From contig NZ_JAAOEN010000009.1 of assembly GCF_011320225.1 (NCBI RefSeq), forward strand, positions 1-64,000: a stretch of DNA of 64,000 nucleotides, in the 5' to 3' direction. Made by a program: the position numbers and the translations under genes. Source of the DNA: Phytoactinopolyspora limicola. Its GTDB lineage: Bacteria; Actinomycetota; Actinomycetes; Jiangellales; Jiangellaceae. The notes beneath the pieces were generated by a model that saw only the letters and a program-made list of their open reading frames with translations, was not told where the DNA came from and ran no database searches. Shown in pieces: positions 46,057-54,075 of the stretch. Positions within the stretch are counted from its first letter, which is position 1. The number at the start of each line of letters is the position of its first letter.

Positions 46057-46080
46057 GGTTCATTAGTCAAGTAATGAACC
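46057..46080. promoter_or_regulatory. 24-bp palindromic operator for the GntR/YtrA-type regulator
   Basis: GGTTCATTA-GTCAAG-TAATGAACC is a perfect 9-bp inverted repeat around a 6-nt centre, 43 nt before the regulator's ATG. It is AT-rich in an otherwise GC-rich gap and overlaps the place where -35/-10 boxes are expected. Binding by the adjacent YtrA-type protein, repressing the whole cluster, is inferred from form and position. Confidence 0.8.
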
Positions 46081-46123
46081 GAGTAACTAGCGGTTCGAGG
46101 CGAGCCTCGCAGAAGGGGGTGTC

Positions 46124-46540
46124 ATGTTCGACGATCGGAGCCCGATCTACTACCAGATCGCGGAGGCCATCAAGAACGACATCCTCAGCGGTGCGCTAGG
46201 AGCGGACGATCAAGTCATGTCCACCAACCAGTACGCGGCCTTCTACCGGATCAATCCGGCCACCGCGGCCAAGGGTTTCGCCCAATTGGTCGATGAGGGT
46301 GTGCTCTACAAGCGGCGGGGGATCGGCATGTTCGTCAGCCCGGACGCACGGCAGCGACTGCTGACCGAACGCCGGGAACGGTTCTTCGCCGAGGTCGTCG
46401 ACCCGATGGTCGACGAGGCGCGGGTCATCGGTATTCCGCTCGAGGAGATCGTCGACCGCATCCAGGCCGGCCCGCAGCACAACGGCGAGGAGACCACGGG
46501 CACCCAGGTGCCGGAGGACACACGGGGAGGAGCGCAGTGA
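46124..46540 (+). CDS. GntR family regulator, YtrA subfamily
   Basis: A 138-aa regulator with only the short C-terminal region typical of YtrA. HTH: SPIYYQIAEAIKNDILSGAL, then STNQYAAFYRINPATAAKGF, LVDEGVLYKRRGIGMFV. RBS AGAAGGGGG lies a few nt before the ATG. It heads a five-gene cluster with two ABC transporters and shares GTGA with the first ATPase. YtrA-type repressors usually control such transporters and answer to cell-wall-active compounds. Confidence 0.94.
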   Translation: MFDDRSPIYYQIAEAIKNDILSGALGADDQVMSTNQYAAFYRINPATAAKGFAQLVDEGVLYKRRGIGMFVSPDARQRLLTERRERFFAEVVDPMVDEARVIGIPLEEIVDRIQAGPQHNGEETTGTQVPEDTRGGAQ

Positions 46541-47418
46541 CGCATGGCATCGATGTCCGCAACCTGACCGCCAGGTTCGGCGACGTGGTCGCTCTCGACA
46601 ATCTGTCGTTCAGCCTCACCGGCGGCAAGATCTACGGCCTGCTCGGCCGCAACGGCTCGGGCAAGACGACCCTGCTGTCGATCATCGCGGCCTTTCGCGC
46701 GGCGGACGACGGGATTGTGCTGGTTGACGGTCGGGAGCCGTTCGAGAACGGCCGGGTCACCGAGCAGGTCTGTTTGATCCGCGAGGCCGGGAACGTCGTG
46801 GACGGGGCAAAGGTGCAAGACGTGCTGAAGATGTCGTCGAACTTCCGGCCGCATTGGGATGCCGAGTATGCCGAGCGCCTCGCCGACATGTTCGAACTGC
46901 CGATGAAGAAGAAGGTCAGCTCGTTGTCGCGGGGACAGCAGTCCGCGGTCGGGATCACCGTTGGGATGGCCACCAGGGCACCGGTGACCATGTTCGACGA
47001 GTCCTACCTCGGCCTGGATGCGCCGTCGCGCTACGCCTTCTACGACGAGCTGCTGCGGGACTACATGGAGCAGCCGCGGACCATCATCATGTCCACCCAC
47101 CTGATCGAAGAGGTGTCGAGGCTGTTCGAGGAAGTCCTGATTCTCGATCAAGGCCGGCTGGTGGCCCACGATGAGACGGACACGCTGCTCCGGCGTGGCA
47201 TGAGCGTCACAGGCCCGGCATCCAGCGTCGACGAGTTCACCTCGGGCCTGACCGTCCTGAACCACCAGCAGCTGGGTGGGACGAAATCGACCACGGTGTT
47301 CGGTCAGATCGACGAAGACAAGCGAGCCAAGGCGCGCGCCGCCGGGGTCGAACTGGGTCCCGTCGGACTACAGGACCTCTTCATCCACCTGACCAACGGC
47401 GGAGGAGAGCAGCGATGA
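46537..47418 (+). CDS. ABC transporter ATP-binding protein (YtrB-like)
   Basis: A 293-aa ATPase. Walker A is LLGRNGSGKTTLLSI. The signature motif LSRGQQSAVGI replaces the classical LSGGQ, and Walker B is VTMFDESYLGLDAPSR with Ser-Tyr after the catalytic Glu, a YtrB-type variation. The His-switch is STHLIEEVSRLFEEV. A C-terminal 70-residue domain follows. It is flanked by the regulator and permease with 4-nt overlaps on both sides. Confidence 0.93.
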   Translation: MTHGIDVRNLTARFGDVVALDNLSFSLTGGKIYGLLGRNGSGKTTLLSIIAAFRAADDGIVLVDGREPFENGRVTEQVCLIREAGNVVDGAKVQDVLKMSSNFRPHWDAEYAERLADMFELPMKKKVSSLSRGQQSAVGITVGMATRAPVTMFDESYLGLDAPSRYAFYDELLRDYMEQPRTIIMSTHLIEEVSRLFEEVLILDQGRLVAHDETDTLLRRGMSVTGPASSVDEFTSGLTVLNHQQLGGTKSTTVFGQIDEDKRAKARAAGVELGPVGLQDLFIHLTNGGGEQR

Positions 47419-48170
47419 TGACAACACTCGTGGCAACCCGCCGCCGCTACCGGCGTGAACTGCGGTGTGCGCGTGAACTCGGCCAGTTCATGACCTACGT
47501 GACGTTGGGGTTCCTGCTGGTCATCGTCTTGATCTTCATCGCCTTCGGTGTCTTCCAGGCCATTGTTGACGGCATGGGCGACGACGGCGCGTGGGCGAGC
47601 GTCTGGGAGTTCTCGGAGCAGCCGATGAGGTACTTCCCGATGTCTATCGGAGTCATGCTGGTGCCCGCGCTGCTACCTGCCTACGTGGCGAACGGCGTCA
47701 CCCGGCGAGAGTTCACCGTTGGCGCCGCTTTGATGATCACTGGTGCGACGTTAGGCCTGGCCGTCGTAGGGGCGATTGGTCTCGTCGTTGAGAAGTGGGC
47801 CTACAGCTGGGCCGGGCACGTACCCACCTATACCTTCCCGCACCTGTTCGACGGCCCGGAGAACGTCGTGGCGGTCGTCGGCGAGTTCGCCATCCTCATC
47901 TCGAGCCACATGGTGGCCGGATGGCTGATCGGCTACACCTATTACCGCTACGGCGGCTGGATCGGCACGTTCCTCCTGCCGCTCACCGTGCTCCCGGCCC
48001 TGGCCGTCGAGGCCCTGACGTCGGTCTCCTGGATCGGCGGCTTGCTGATGGACAACACCGGCTACGAACGGCTGCCGCTCCCATTCGTGATACCCGCTGT
48101 TCTGGCGATCATGGCCGGAGCGGTGTTCCTCATCTACTTCCTGACCCGGCGTCTGGCCATCAAACAATAA
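47415..48170 (+). CDS. ABC transporter permease (cluster gene 3)
   Basis: A 251-aa membrane protein with about six hydrophobic helices, such as YVTLGFLLVIVLIFIAFGVF, IGVMLVPALLPAYVANGV, MITGATLGLAVVGAIGLVV and VIPAVLAIMAGAVFLIYFL. No domain name can be assigned from sequence. It partners the preceding ATPase by position (ATGA overlap). Substrate unknown. Confidence 0.85.
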   Translation: MMTTLVATRRRYRRELRCARELGQFMTYVTLGFLLVIVLIFIAFGVFQAIVDGMGDDGAWASVWEFSEQPMRYFPMSIGVMLVPALLPAYVANGVTRREFTVGAALMITGATLGLAVVGAIGLVVEKWAYSWAGHVPTYTFPHLFDGPENVVAVVGEFAILISSHMVAGWLIGYTYYRYGGWIGTFLLPLTVLPALAVEALTSVSWIGGLLMDNTGYERLPLPFVIPAVLAIMAGAVFLIYFLTRRLAIKQ

Positions 48171-48227
48171 ACGGCCTCATGGCCTCTGAATACGACGAAG
48201 TAACTACGACGACGCAAGGGGATAACG

Positions 48228-49160
48228 ATGACCATCATCGAGGTCGAGAACCTGCACAAGCGCTATGGGGAACACGTCGCCGTCGACGACGTCTCGTTCT
48301 CCGTAGACAAGGGCGAGATATTCGGCATCCTTGGACCTAACGGAGCCGGCAAAACCACCTCCGTGGAATGTATCGAAGGACTACGCCAGCCTGACGGAGG
48401 CACGGTACGCGTGTTTGGCCTGGATCCGGCACGTGACCGAACAGCACTCACTCAGCGTCTCGGGGCGCAGCTGCAGGAGAGCGCTCTGCAGGAGAAACTC
48501 AAGGTCGCTGAGGCGATCGACCTTTATTCCTCGTTCTACGAGAACCCGGCAGACGGAGACGAACTGATAGAGCTCCTCGGGCTCGCAAGTAAACGCGACA
48601 CCCAATACCGGAAGCTCTCCGGTGGTCAGAAGCAGCGCCTGTCGATCGCGCTGGCGTTGGTCGGCAACCCGGAAATCGCCGTGCTCGACGAGCTGACAAC
48701 GGGCCTGGACCCGCAGGCACGCCGCGACACCTGGGCGCTGATCGAAAGCGTCCGTGACCGCGGGGTGAGCATCGTGCTGGTGACGCACTTCATGGACGAA
48801 GCGGAGCGGCTGTGCGATCGCCTGGCGCTGATCGACCGGGGCCGCGTCGTCGCAATAGACACGCCCGACGGTCTGGTTCAGCAGGTAGGCGGCGAGCAGA
48901 AGATCCGGTTCCGGCCATCGTCGCGTCTCGACGAATCCGTACTGGCCGCTGTACCCGGCGTCAGCAGTGTGACGTGGGACGGCGACTACCTTGTGGTCGC
49001 CGGCGCCGGCGACGTCGTGCCGCTGGTTGTCACCGCGTTGAACAACGCACAGGTGGCGCCGATCGACATGCGGGTGGACCAGGCCAATCTCGAAGATGCC
49101 TTCGTCGCGCTGACCGGGTGGCAATTCGACGCGGCAGACCAGCAGAAAGATCAGGGGTGA
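48228..49160 (+). CDS. ABC transporter ATP-binding protein, DrrA-like
   Basis: A 310-aa ATPase of the drug-exporter type. Walker A is ILGPNGAGKTTSVECIEGL. The signature is LSGGQKQRLSIALALVGNP, Walker B is IAVLDELTTGLDPQARR, and the switch is VTHFMDEAERLCDRLALIDRG. A C-terminal DrrA-like extension of about 90 residues is present. RBS AAGGGG precedes the ATG. It lies 57 nt after the first permease, so it may belong to the same transcript. Confidence 0.94.
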   Translation: MTIIEVENLHKRYGEHVAVDDVSFSVDKGEIFGILGPNGAGKTTSVECIEGLRQPDGGTVRVFGLDPARDRTALTQRLGAQLQESALQEKLKVAEAIDLYSSFYENPADGDELIELLGLASKRDTQYRKLSGGQKQRLSIALALVGNPEIAVLDELTTGLDPQARRDTWALIESVRDRGVSIVLVTHFMDEAERLCDRLALIDRGRVVAIDTPDGLVQQVGGEQKIRFRPSSRLDESVLAAVPGVSSVTWDGDYLVVAGAGDVVPLVVTALNNAQVAPIDMRVDQANLEDAFVALTGWQFDAADQQKDQG

Positions 49161-49165
49161 ACACG

Positions 49166-49957
49166 ATGTCCACGACCACAGCGCAACACACAGCGAGCAA
49201 GATCCGTTACCCGTCCATCCTCACCAAGGTCACAGCGGTTGAGTCGAAGCTCTTGCTGCGCGACCCGGCGACGATCTTTTTCGGGCTGATCTTTCCGACG
49301 CTGCTGCTCGTCGGTCTCGGTTCGCTCATGCCGGATTTCCGGGAGGCGGATCCCGATCTGGGCGGGTTGCGCCCGGTCGACGTGTATGCGCCAGTAGCTT
49401 TGACGCTGGCCATCGTCACCGTCGCCATAGCTATCCTTCCCGCCTACCTGGCCGCCTACCGGGCCGAAGGCGTGTTGCGACGGCTTGCGACCACCCCGGC
49501 GCCACCCTCTGTACTGCTGAACGCGCAGCTGATCGTGAACATGGTCATCCTGGTCATCGGCTCGGCAGTGGCCATCGCCGCAGCCCTGCTGGTCCTCGAT
49601 GTGGAACGGCCGGGGAACATCGGTGGCTCGCTCGTGGCCTTCGCCGCTGGAACCGTCGCGTGCTTTTCTGTGGGGTTGCTGATCAGCGCTCTCGCGAAGA
49701 ACGGCAAGGCCGCCAATGCCATCGGCATGAGCACGTACTTCCCGTTGCTGTTCTTCGCAGGTGTCTGGACGCCCGGCGACACGATGCCGTCGGGTGTGCG
49801 GGCCATCGCCGACTTCACGCCCACCGGCGCGGCCGTCGAGGCGTTGTCCGAAGCCTGGATTCATGGCGGTTGGCCGAGTGCGCTGCACCTGGCCGTGCTG
49901 GTCGCATGGGCCGTCGTCGTTGGCTTCATTGCCGCCCGTACCTTCCGCTGGGAGTGA
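49166..49957 (+). CDS. ABC-2 type permease, DrrB-like
   Basis: A 263-aa permease. The ATG at 49166 has AGGGG 9 nt upstream; a GTG at 49157 overlaps the preceding stop. The N-terminus (KVTAVESKLLLRDPATIFFGLIFPTLLLVG) and a late stretch (GMSTYFPLLFFAGVWTPGDTMP) are the ABC-2 drug/polyketide exporter pattern, with six hydrophobic helices. It forms an exporter with the preceding ATPase; no immunity or biosynthesis gene is nearby. Confidence 0.92.
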   Translation: MSTTTAQHTASKIRYPSILTKVTAVESKLLLRDPATIFFGLIFPTLLLVGLGSLMPDFREADPDLGGLRPVDVYAPVALTLAIVTVAIAILPAYLAAYRAEGVLRRLATTPAPPSVLLNAQLIVNMVILVIGSAVAIAAALLVLDVERPGNIGGSLVAFAAGTVACFSVGLLISALAKNGKAANAIGMSTYFPLLFFAGVWTPGDTMPSGVRAIADFTPTGAAVEALSEAWIHGGWPSALHLAVLVAWAVVVGFIAARTFRWE

Positions 49958-50015
49958 GGGGCCTCCTCACCACCTCACCCCGCCCCGCCGGTCCGCCATC
50001 ACTCGCCGCACCCGC

Positions 50016-50077
50016 GTTGATCATGGGCACGTGCCGCCTTTTCGGCGTCCAATAGGCGGCACATGCCCATGATCAAC
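50016..50077. terminator. 62-bp long inverted repeat after the ABC cluster
   Basis: GTTGATCATGGGCACGTGCC (50016-50035) pairs with GGCACATGCCCATGATCAAC (50058-50077) with one mismatch, loop around TTTTCGGCGTCCAAT. It lies 58 nt beyond the last permease stop, in a 206-bp gap before tRNA-Pro. It fits a strong terminator or a dispersed palindrome. Confidence 0.65.
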
Positions 50078-50163
50078 GGCAGGGCGGGGGCCGCGGCTCC
50101 GCTTCGCGGTGGCCGGCCGTGCTGGTGTAGAGTTCTCGATGGTCCCGGCGATACGTCGGGCCG

Positions 50164-50238
<75 letters not shown>

Positions 50239-50245
50239 GTTCTGA

Positions 50246-50279
50246 AATTGCCTCGCTGGCACAGGTCAGCGGGGCAATT
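50246..50279. terminator. Hairpin between tRNA-Pro and integrase stop
   Basis: AATTGCCTCGCTG (50246-50258) pairs with CAGCGGGGCAATT (50267-50279) with one T-G pair. It ends at the integrase stop codon, so it can serve both the tRNA and the convergent integrase. Confidence 0.7.
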
Positions 50280-51499
50280 CACATCTCTGGGGTCTCACTC
50301 TTGATCAGTCGCAGCCCTGGCTGTTGGGGACCAGATGGGGACCACCAAGTAGAGAACGCGTCGCCTGCAGCGGCTAGTGCTCGATGGTCGGGATGTAGAT
50401 AGCGCGATGTCACGGCAGGATCTCGGTGGCCAGCGACGCGTTGCAGGATATGGAGATCAATGCCCGCATCTGCCATCCAGGTCAGCGCCGTGTGCCGAAG
50501 GCCGTGACGTACGAGTGCCGGGTAGCCGAGTTCAGTGACCACGGTGTCCCAGTCGGTGGCGTCGCGCAGGGTTGCTGTGGTGATGGTGCCACCCCGAGGT
50601 CCGTGCACGAGGCGGTCTTCGGCGGTGCGGCCTCGTGTCAGCCGTTCGAGGGTCGGGACTAACGGCGTGATGATGGGTACTTGCCTTCGTCTGCGGCCTT
50701 TGGTCGGTTTGGTCACTAACCCACCACGGCCGGGATAGGTTTGGCGTTCAATGTTGATGAGCATTTGTTTCCAGTCGATATCGCCGACGCGTAGTCCCGC
50801 AATTTCGCTGATCCTTGCTGCGGTGGTGGCCAGCAAGGTCGCCGTGTCGCCCCAGCTTTGGTGGTGACCTTTTTCGATGAGGGCCGCGACAAGCCGGTCA
50901 AGATCGGTCGTGTCGCGCAGTGCGAGATCGCGTGGATTGGGCGGTTCACTGTCATGCTGCGCCGATCTGCCGACGTTCGTCCGTCGGGCCCGATCCTTGG
51001 CGGGGTTTCGATCGATCAGTCCGTCGCGTACTGCTTGATCGAGTACAAGCACGAGAGGGGCGATGGAGTTCTTCACTGTGGAGCGACCGTGTTGCTGTTC
51101 CCATTCATCGATGGCGCGATCAACGAGCCCGGCGGTGATCATGGCGACCGGCAGGTGTCCAAGCGTCGGCATCACACGCAGCCGCAAACCTGCCGAATAC
51201 GGGTCATAGGTTGACGTTGAGTCGATCCCACGTGCCCACCGGTCACCGATGCTCTCCACGTAATCTGAGAGGCTTTGACCCGGATCAATTCCCGTTGTTG
51301 CTGTACGGCGCATGCGCTCGATCCAAGCCGCGGCGTCGCCCCGTGTCTCGTGCACACGCTTCGTGCCGTCGCGTCTGCCGCTCACCGGATCAGTCCAACG
51401 CACCCTCGCTTTGAAGACCGTTCCCTCGACCCGCGTGACCTCTTCGACATCGACTGTAAGTCGCACCCCCAGCGGGGGCAGCTTTTCCGAACGTGCCAT
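50279..51499 (-). CDS. int: Tyrosine site-specific integrase
   Basis: A 406-aa phage/ICE-type integrase. ATG 51499 (MARSEKLPPLGV) is chosen because the frame upstream overlaps the excisionase-like ORF. The AP2-like start is KARVRWTDPVSGRRDGTKRVHETRG, and the SAM-like domain is LSDYVESIGDRWA. Catalytic residues: Arg in ATTAARISEIAGLRVG, Lys region TKPTKGRRRRQVPI, HGLRHTALTWMADAG, GHRDPAVTSRYLHPD with Tyr nucleophile. It sits beside attL as expected. Confidence 0.94.
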   Translation of the reverse strand: MARSEKLPPLGVRLTVDVEEVTRVEGTVFKARVRWTDPVSGRRDGTKRVHETRGDAAAWIERMRRTATTGIDPGQSLSDYVESIGDRWARGIDSTSTYDPYSAGLRLRVMPTLGHLPVAMITAGLVDRAIDEWEQQHGRSTVKNSIAPLVLVLDQAVRDGLIDRNPAKDRARRTNVGRSAQHDSEPPNPRDLALRDTTDLDRLVAALIEKGHHQSWGDTATLLATTAARISEIAGLRVGDIDWKQMLINIERQTYPGRGGLVTKPTKGRRRRQVPIITPLVPTLERLTRGRTAEDRLVHGPRGGTITTATLRDATDWDTVVTELGYPALVRHGLRHTALTWMADAGIDLHILQRVAGHRDPAVTSRYLHPDHRALAAAGDAFSTWWSPSGPQQPGLRLIKSETPEM

Positions 51500-51669
51500 C
51501 ACACCGCCCGACCCGACAGGTTCTCGGCGATCCACGTTTCGAGGCCATCGGCGGGGTAGCGGTAGACGCTGCCGATCTTGAGGTACCGCGGCCCGACACC
51601 GTCGAGCCGCCAACGCCTCATCGGACAGACCCAGCGACGGGATTGCACCGACGGAAAACAGATACTCAC
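51499..51669 (-). CDS. Excisionase-like small DNA-binding ORF, possibly N-terminally broken
   Basis: 56 aa from GTG 51669, or 40 aa from ATG 51621. The C-terminal part MRRWRLDGVGPRYLKIG followed by VYRYPADGLETWIAEN matches the end of MerR/AlpA-type excisionases. The N-terminal half of the HTH is not visible in this frame, while another frame has EALAARR, so a frameshift is possible. Its stop overlaps the integrase ATG by 1 nt, the usual xis-int coupling. Confidence 0.6.
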   Translation of the reverse strand: MSICFPSVQSRRWVCPMRRWRLDGVGPRYLKIGSVYRYPADGLETWIAENLSGRAV

Positions 51670-52235
51670 CCCCGACAGGGTCTGGTGTTGAAGCGTGGGC
51701 CCGGCCGTTTAACGCGGCGCCTGTGAGGCGACTGATGCGCTGATTTATGCTGTGCCGCGTAGACGCTGCCATGGATCAGCGAGATGATTTGCGCCAAGCA
51801 CCCCTGATCGGTGTGCACTGCTGTGCGTCCAGCCGATAGTGAGGTGGAGCAGCAAGGCGGTTAAGGAACCTCGCGGTATGATCGGGAACAGGTAGATTGG
51901 CTGTCTATCTCGCGTGCATCGGTAACTTCCGGTGCCTTTCCTGAGAGGTATTTGCGGGGCACGATGCAGCTAGTGGTAGTGCTGCACGTCGACGAAAAGC
52001 GCGTCTGGTGTGCCGGGTCGGACACAGCGGGAGCGGCCAATTCCAGGTCACGCAGCAATCCGAAGGCAATATTGAACGCGGTAACCGCCGTCTTGCTGAA
52101 TAACAGTCCGGACGCAACGTCTCCCCGATCGAAACTCGATCGGGGAGACGCTCCAACGACATCAGTCGTTGGCGAAGTGAACGATAAACCGCGATGCCCT
52201 GTTAGCCGGTCAGCGCGCCCGCAAGGAGTTGCTCA
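51670..52235. other. 566-bp intergenic region inside the element
   Basis: No gene can be supported. Short frames on both strands lack family resemblance and RBSs. It contains the perfect hairpin at 52118-52150. The rest may be decayed element genes between the integration module and cargo. Confidence 0.5.
52118..52150. terminator. Perfect 15-bp hairpin in the element
   Basis: CGTCTCCCCGATCGA, loop AAC, and the exact complement TCGATCGGGGAGACG. It is strong and lies 86 bp downstream of the minus-strand lipoprotein stop, so it can terminate the cargo transcript. No T-run follows on the minus strand. Confidence 0.6.
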
Positions 52236-52682
52236 TCAAGCGTGCCGGTCAACCGTACCAGCGAAGAAATAGTCCTCGGTCAAGCACTCATGGTCCGGGT
52301 ACTCTGCGTTGAGGTGCCCCGGCTCCATGTAGCCGCCGCCTAGCACGACTGACTCGCCAACCGTCAGCTTTAGACCGGCGACGTCCACGGTCCTGTTGCT
52401 CGAGTTCCAGGTTGCAGACGGGAAAACTACGGTCCAAGACTGGGCTCCTGCATCTGATGAGATGACTCGGAGACATCCATCTTCCAGAGCAAGAGTCCCG
52501 ATGAGTTCGGCCCCGAGCGAGTCGGTGCTGGAAGGTTTATAGGTGAGTAGTGGCCCGTCAGCCTCGACTTCAATCGTATCCTCGCCTGAATCTCGATCTG
52601 GCTCGCCTGTTGGTGCAGTGCCACTGCAGCCTGCAAGTAGAAGGAATAAGATTCCTGTCGAAACTGCGTAGCGGAGTTGCAT
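52236..52682 (-). CDS. Putative lipoprotein
   Basis: A 148-aa protein with a type II signal peptide: MQLRYAVSTGILFLLLAGCSG (lipobox LLAGC, acylated Cys19). The mature part is acidic, then a beta-rich sequence with Cys pairs (EDGCLRVIS ... PDHECLTED). It resembles small secreted actinobacterial proteins of unknown role. It follows the protease gene on the same strand, 37 nt away, so both are probably co-expressed cargo; an accessory or inhibitor role for the protease is only a guess. Confidence 0.75.
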   Translation of the reverse strand: MQLRYAVSTGILFLLLAGCSGTAPTGEPDRDSGEDTIEVEADGPLLTYKPSSTDSLGAELIGTLALEDGCLRVISSDAGAQSWTVVFPSATWNSSNRTVDVAGLKLTVGESVVLGGGYMEPGHLNAEYPDHECLTEDYFFAGTVDRHA

Positions 52683-52719
52683 GGATACTCACTAAAGGTA
52701 GTTGCGGTTTGTGCGCTAG

Positions 52720-53964
52720 TTACATCAGTAGGCTAATGCCCAAGTTGAATGCATACTGAATCGGCATGTGAAACATGAAGTTGCAGTTACTGGCTGAGGT
52801 TCCTGAGCTTGACTGTCCTTTGTATATGCCATAAGCCGAACCGCCTAGCGCTACGGGACCGCCGCTGTCGCCTCGATAACAGCGCAGTTGTGAGCCGGCT
52901 GTGCGAACATACGTGTTGCTGCATGGCCCGTTGCAAATATTATTTCCCGGCGCATAGCTTGTATGATTGACCGTGCCGCAGCTATATCGGGTGGCCTTGC
53001 CCCGGTGGCAAACGTATTTGCCACCTTGGTTGCCGCGCATTGTGTACCCTGTTAGTGAAGTCGGGGTGCTGGTGCTGCTCATAAAGAATGAAGGAAAGAC
53101 GGTCCTTCCGGATATCGAATGCCATTGCACGTCCGCATAGCCGTTGAATAGCTCCGAGCGAAACGTCGTGCTATGCCAGGTACTTGATCCGAAGAGTTGA
53201 TAGGATTGACTTCTCGAACAGTGTCCTGCTGTTAGGAAGCCGCGGGTTCCAGCAGGGTTTCGCACAGTAAATCCACTTGTGCAGGAGGTCAGGCTCAGCC
53301 CTCCACGGTTCCCGTTTTCCGTCGGATCTGCATAACTTTCTATGGCTGTGGGGAGGCCCGTCTTCCGTGAGATGTCGTTCACCGAGGATTCGTGATCAAG
53401 AGTTCGCGGGCCGCTGTACTCGAGTATTAGTGTCTCGATCGTCTCATCGTAGTATATTCCATCTAAGTCTGGATGGGATTCGAATATGTCTGGAAGCATT
53501 GTTGCGAGATCGCGATTCACGTCGTCAGCTCTTCGGTGGTACCCATGTACCGTTCCGATCTTAATCGGCGAATCAACGATGATTTCGTCTGGAACATCGA
53601 TTTCGTTGTTGCCGGTGAATCGAGCTACGAGTGCTATGTCGTCCTCGCTGTGCTCTAATCGAATGCTCACGAGCCTTTCTGGGGCCAGGGCCGCTAGTTT
53701 GTTCCACGTATCGTCTGCTGCCTCTTGTGCTTGGAGGCGGCGCAGGGCTTCGGTTACCGAAACATCATAGTCGGAAGCATACGATTCTGCGGCTGCGTGC
53801 AGGTCGTTATATTCATGTGTCGGCGCATGGGTGATTTCCGAATTGGGCACTTCATTTGTCTCGCCGTTTGCTGAAGTAAGAGCAACTGATGAGATGATTG
53901 TCGAACACAATACCGCAGAGACTGCGACAGTTTTTCCCACCATGTTTTGGTATCGCCCCTCCAT
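52720..53964 (-). CDS. Secreted S1-family (chymotrypsin-like) serine protease with prodomain
   Basis: A 414-aa protein; ATG 53964 has GAGG 6 nt upstream, ATG 53943 is the alternative. Signal peptide (MVGKTVAVSAVLCSTIISSVALTSA-type) from about 8 to 33. A prodomain about 45-215 resembles the pro-regions of bacterial S1 proteases (LATMLPDIFESHPDLDGIYYD, TLILEYSGPRTL). The catalytic triad is intact: His248 in FLTAGHCS, Asp278 in GYADVQWH, Ser367 in RGDSGGPVA. Four or more Cys suggest disulfides. Its base composition is distinctly lower in GC than neighbours, indicating transfer. Confidence 0.92.
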   Translation of the reverse strand: MEGRYQNMVGKTVAVSAVLCSTIISSVALTSANGETNEVPNSEITHAPTHEYNDLHAAAESYASDYDVSVTEALRRLQAQEAADDTWNKLAALAPERLVSIRLEHSEDDIALVARFTGNNEIDVPDEIIVDSPIKIGTVHGYHRRADDVNRDLATMLPDIFESHPDLDGIYYDETIETLILEYSGPRTLDHESSVNDISRKTGLPTAIESYADPTENGNRGGLSLTSCTSGFTVRNPAGTRGFLTAGHCSRSQSYQLFGSSTWHSTTFRSELFNGYADVQWHSISGRTVFPSFFMSSTSTPTSLTGYTMRGNQGGKYVCHRGKATRYSCGTVNHTSYAPGNNICNGPCSNTYVRTAGSQLRCYRGDSGGPVALGGSAYGIYKGQSSSGTSASNCNFMFHMPIQYAFNLGISLLM

Positions 53965-54075
53965 GTCGGACCTCGTGTCCGACCCCTATGGGGGATAGTA
54001 CGGTCTGTTAACAAATCTAGTCAAGTGATTTCGGAAGAATTTATCCCGTCTCGCAGCCTAGAACCGAGTGTTCGA

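Noticed and set aside
51861-52058. Minus-strand frame with Ser/Thr/Cys-rich stretch (SSTCSTTTSC), considered as a lanthipeptide-type precursor
   Set aside because: A long unrelated C-terminal tail follows, only a TTG start without RBS, and no modification enzyme is nearby.
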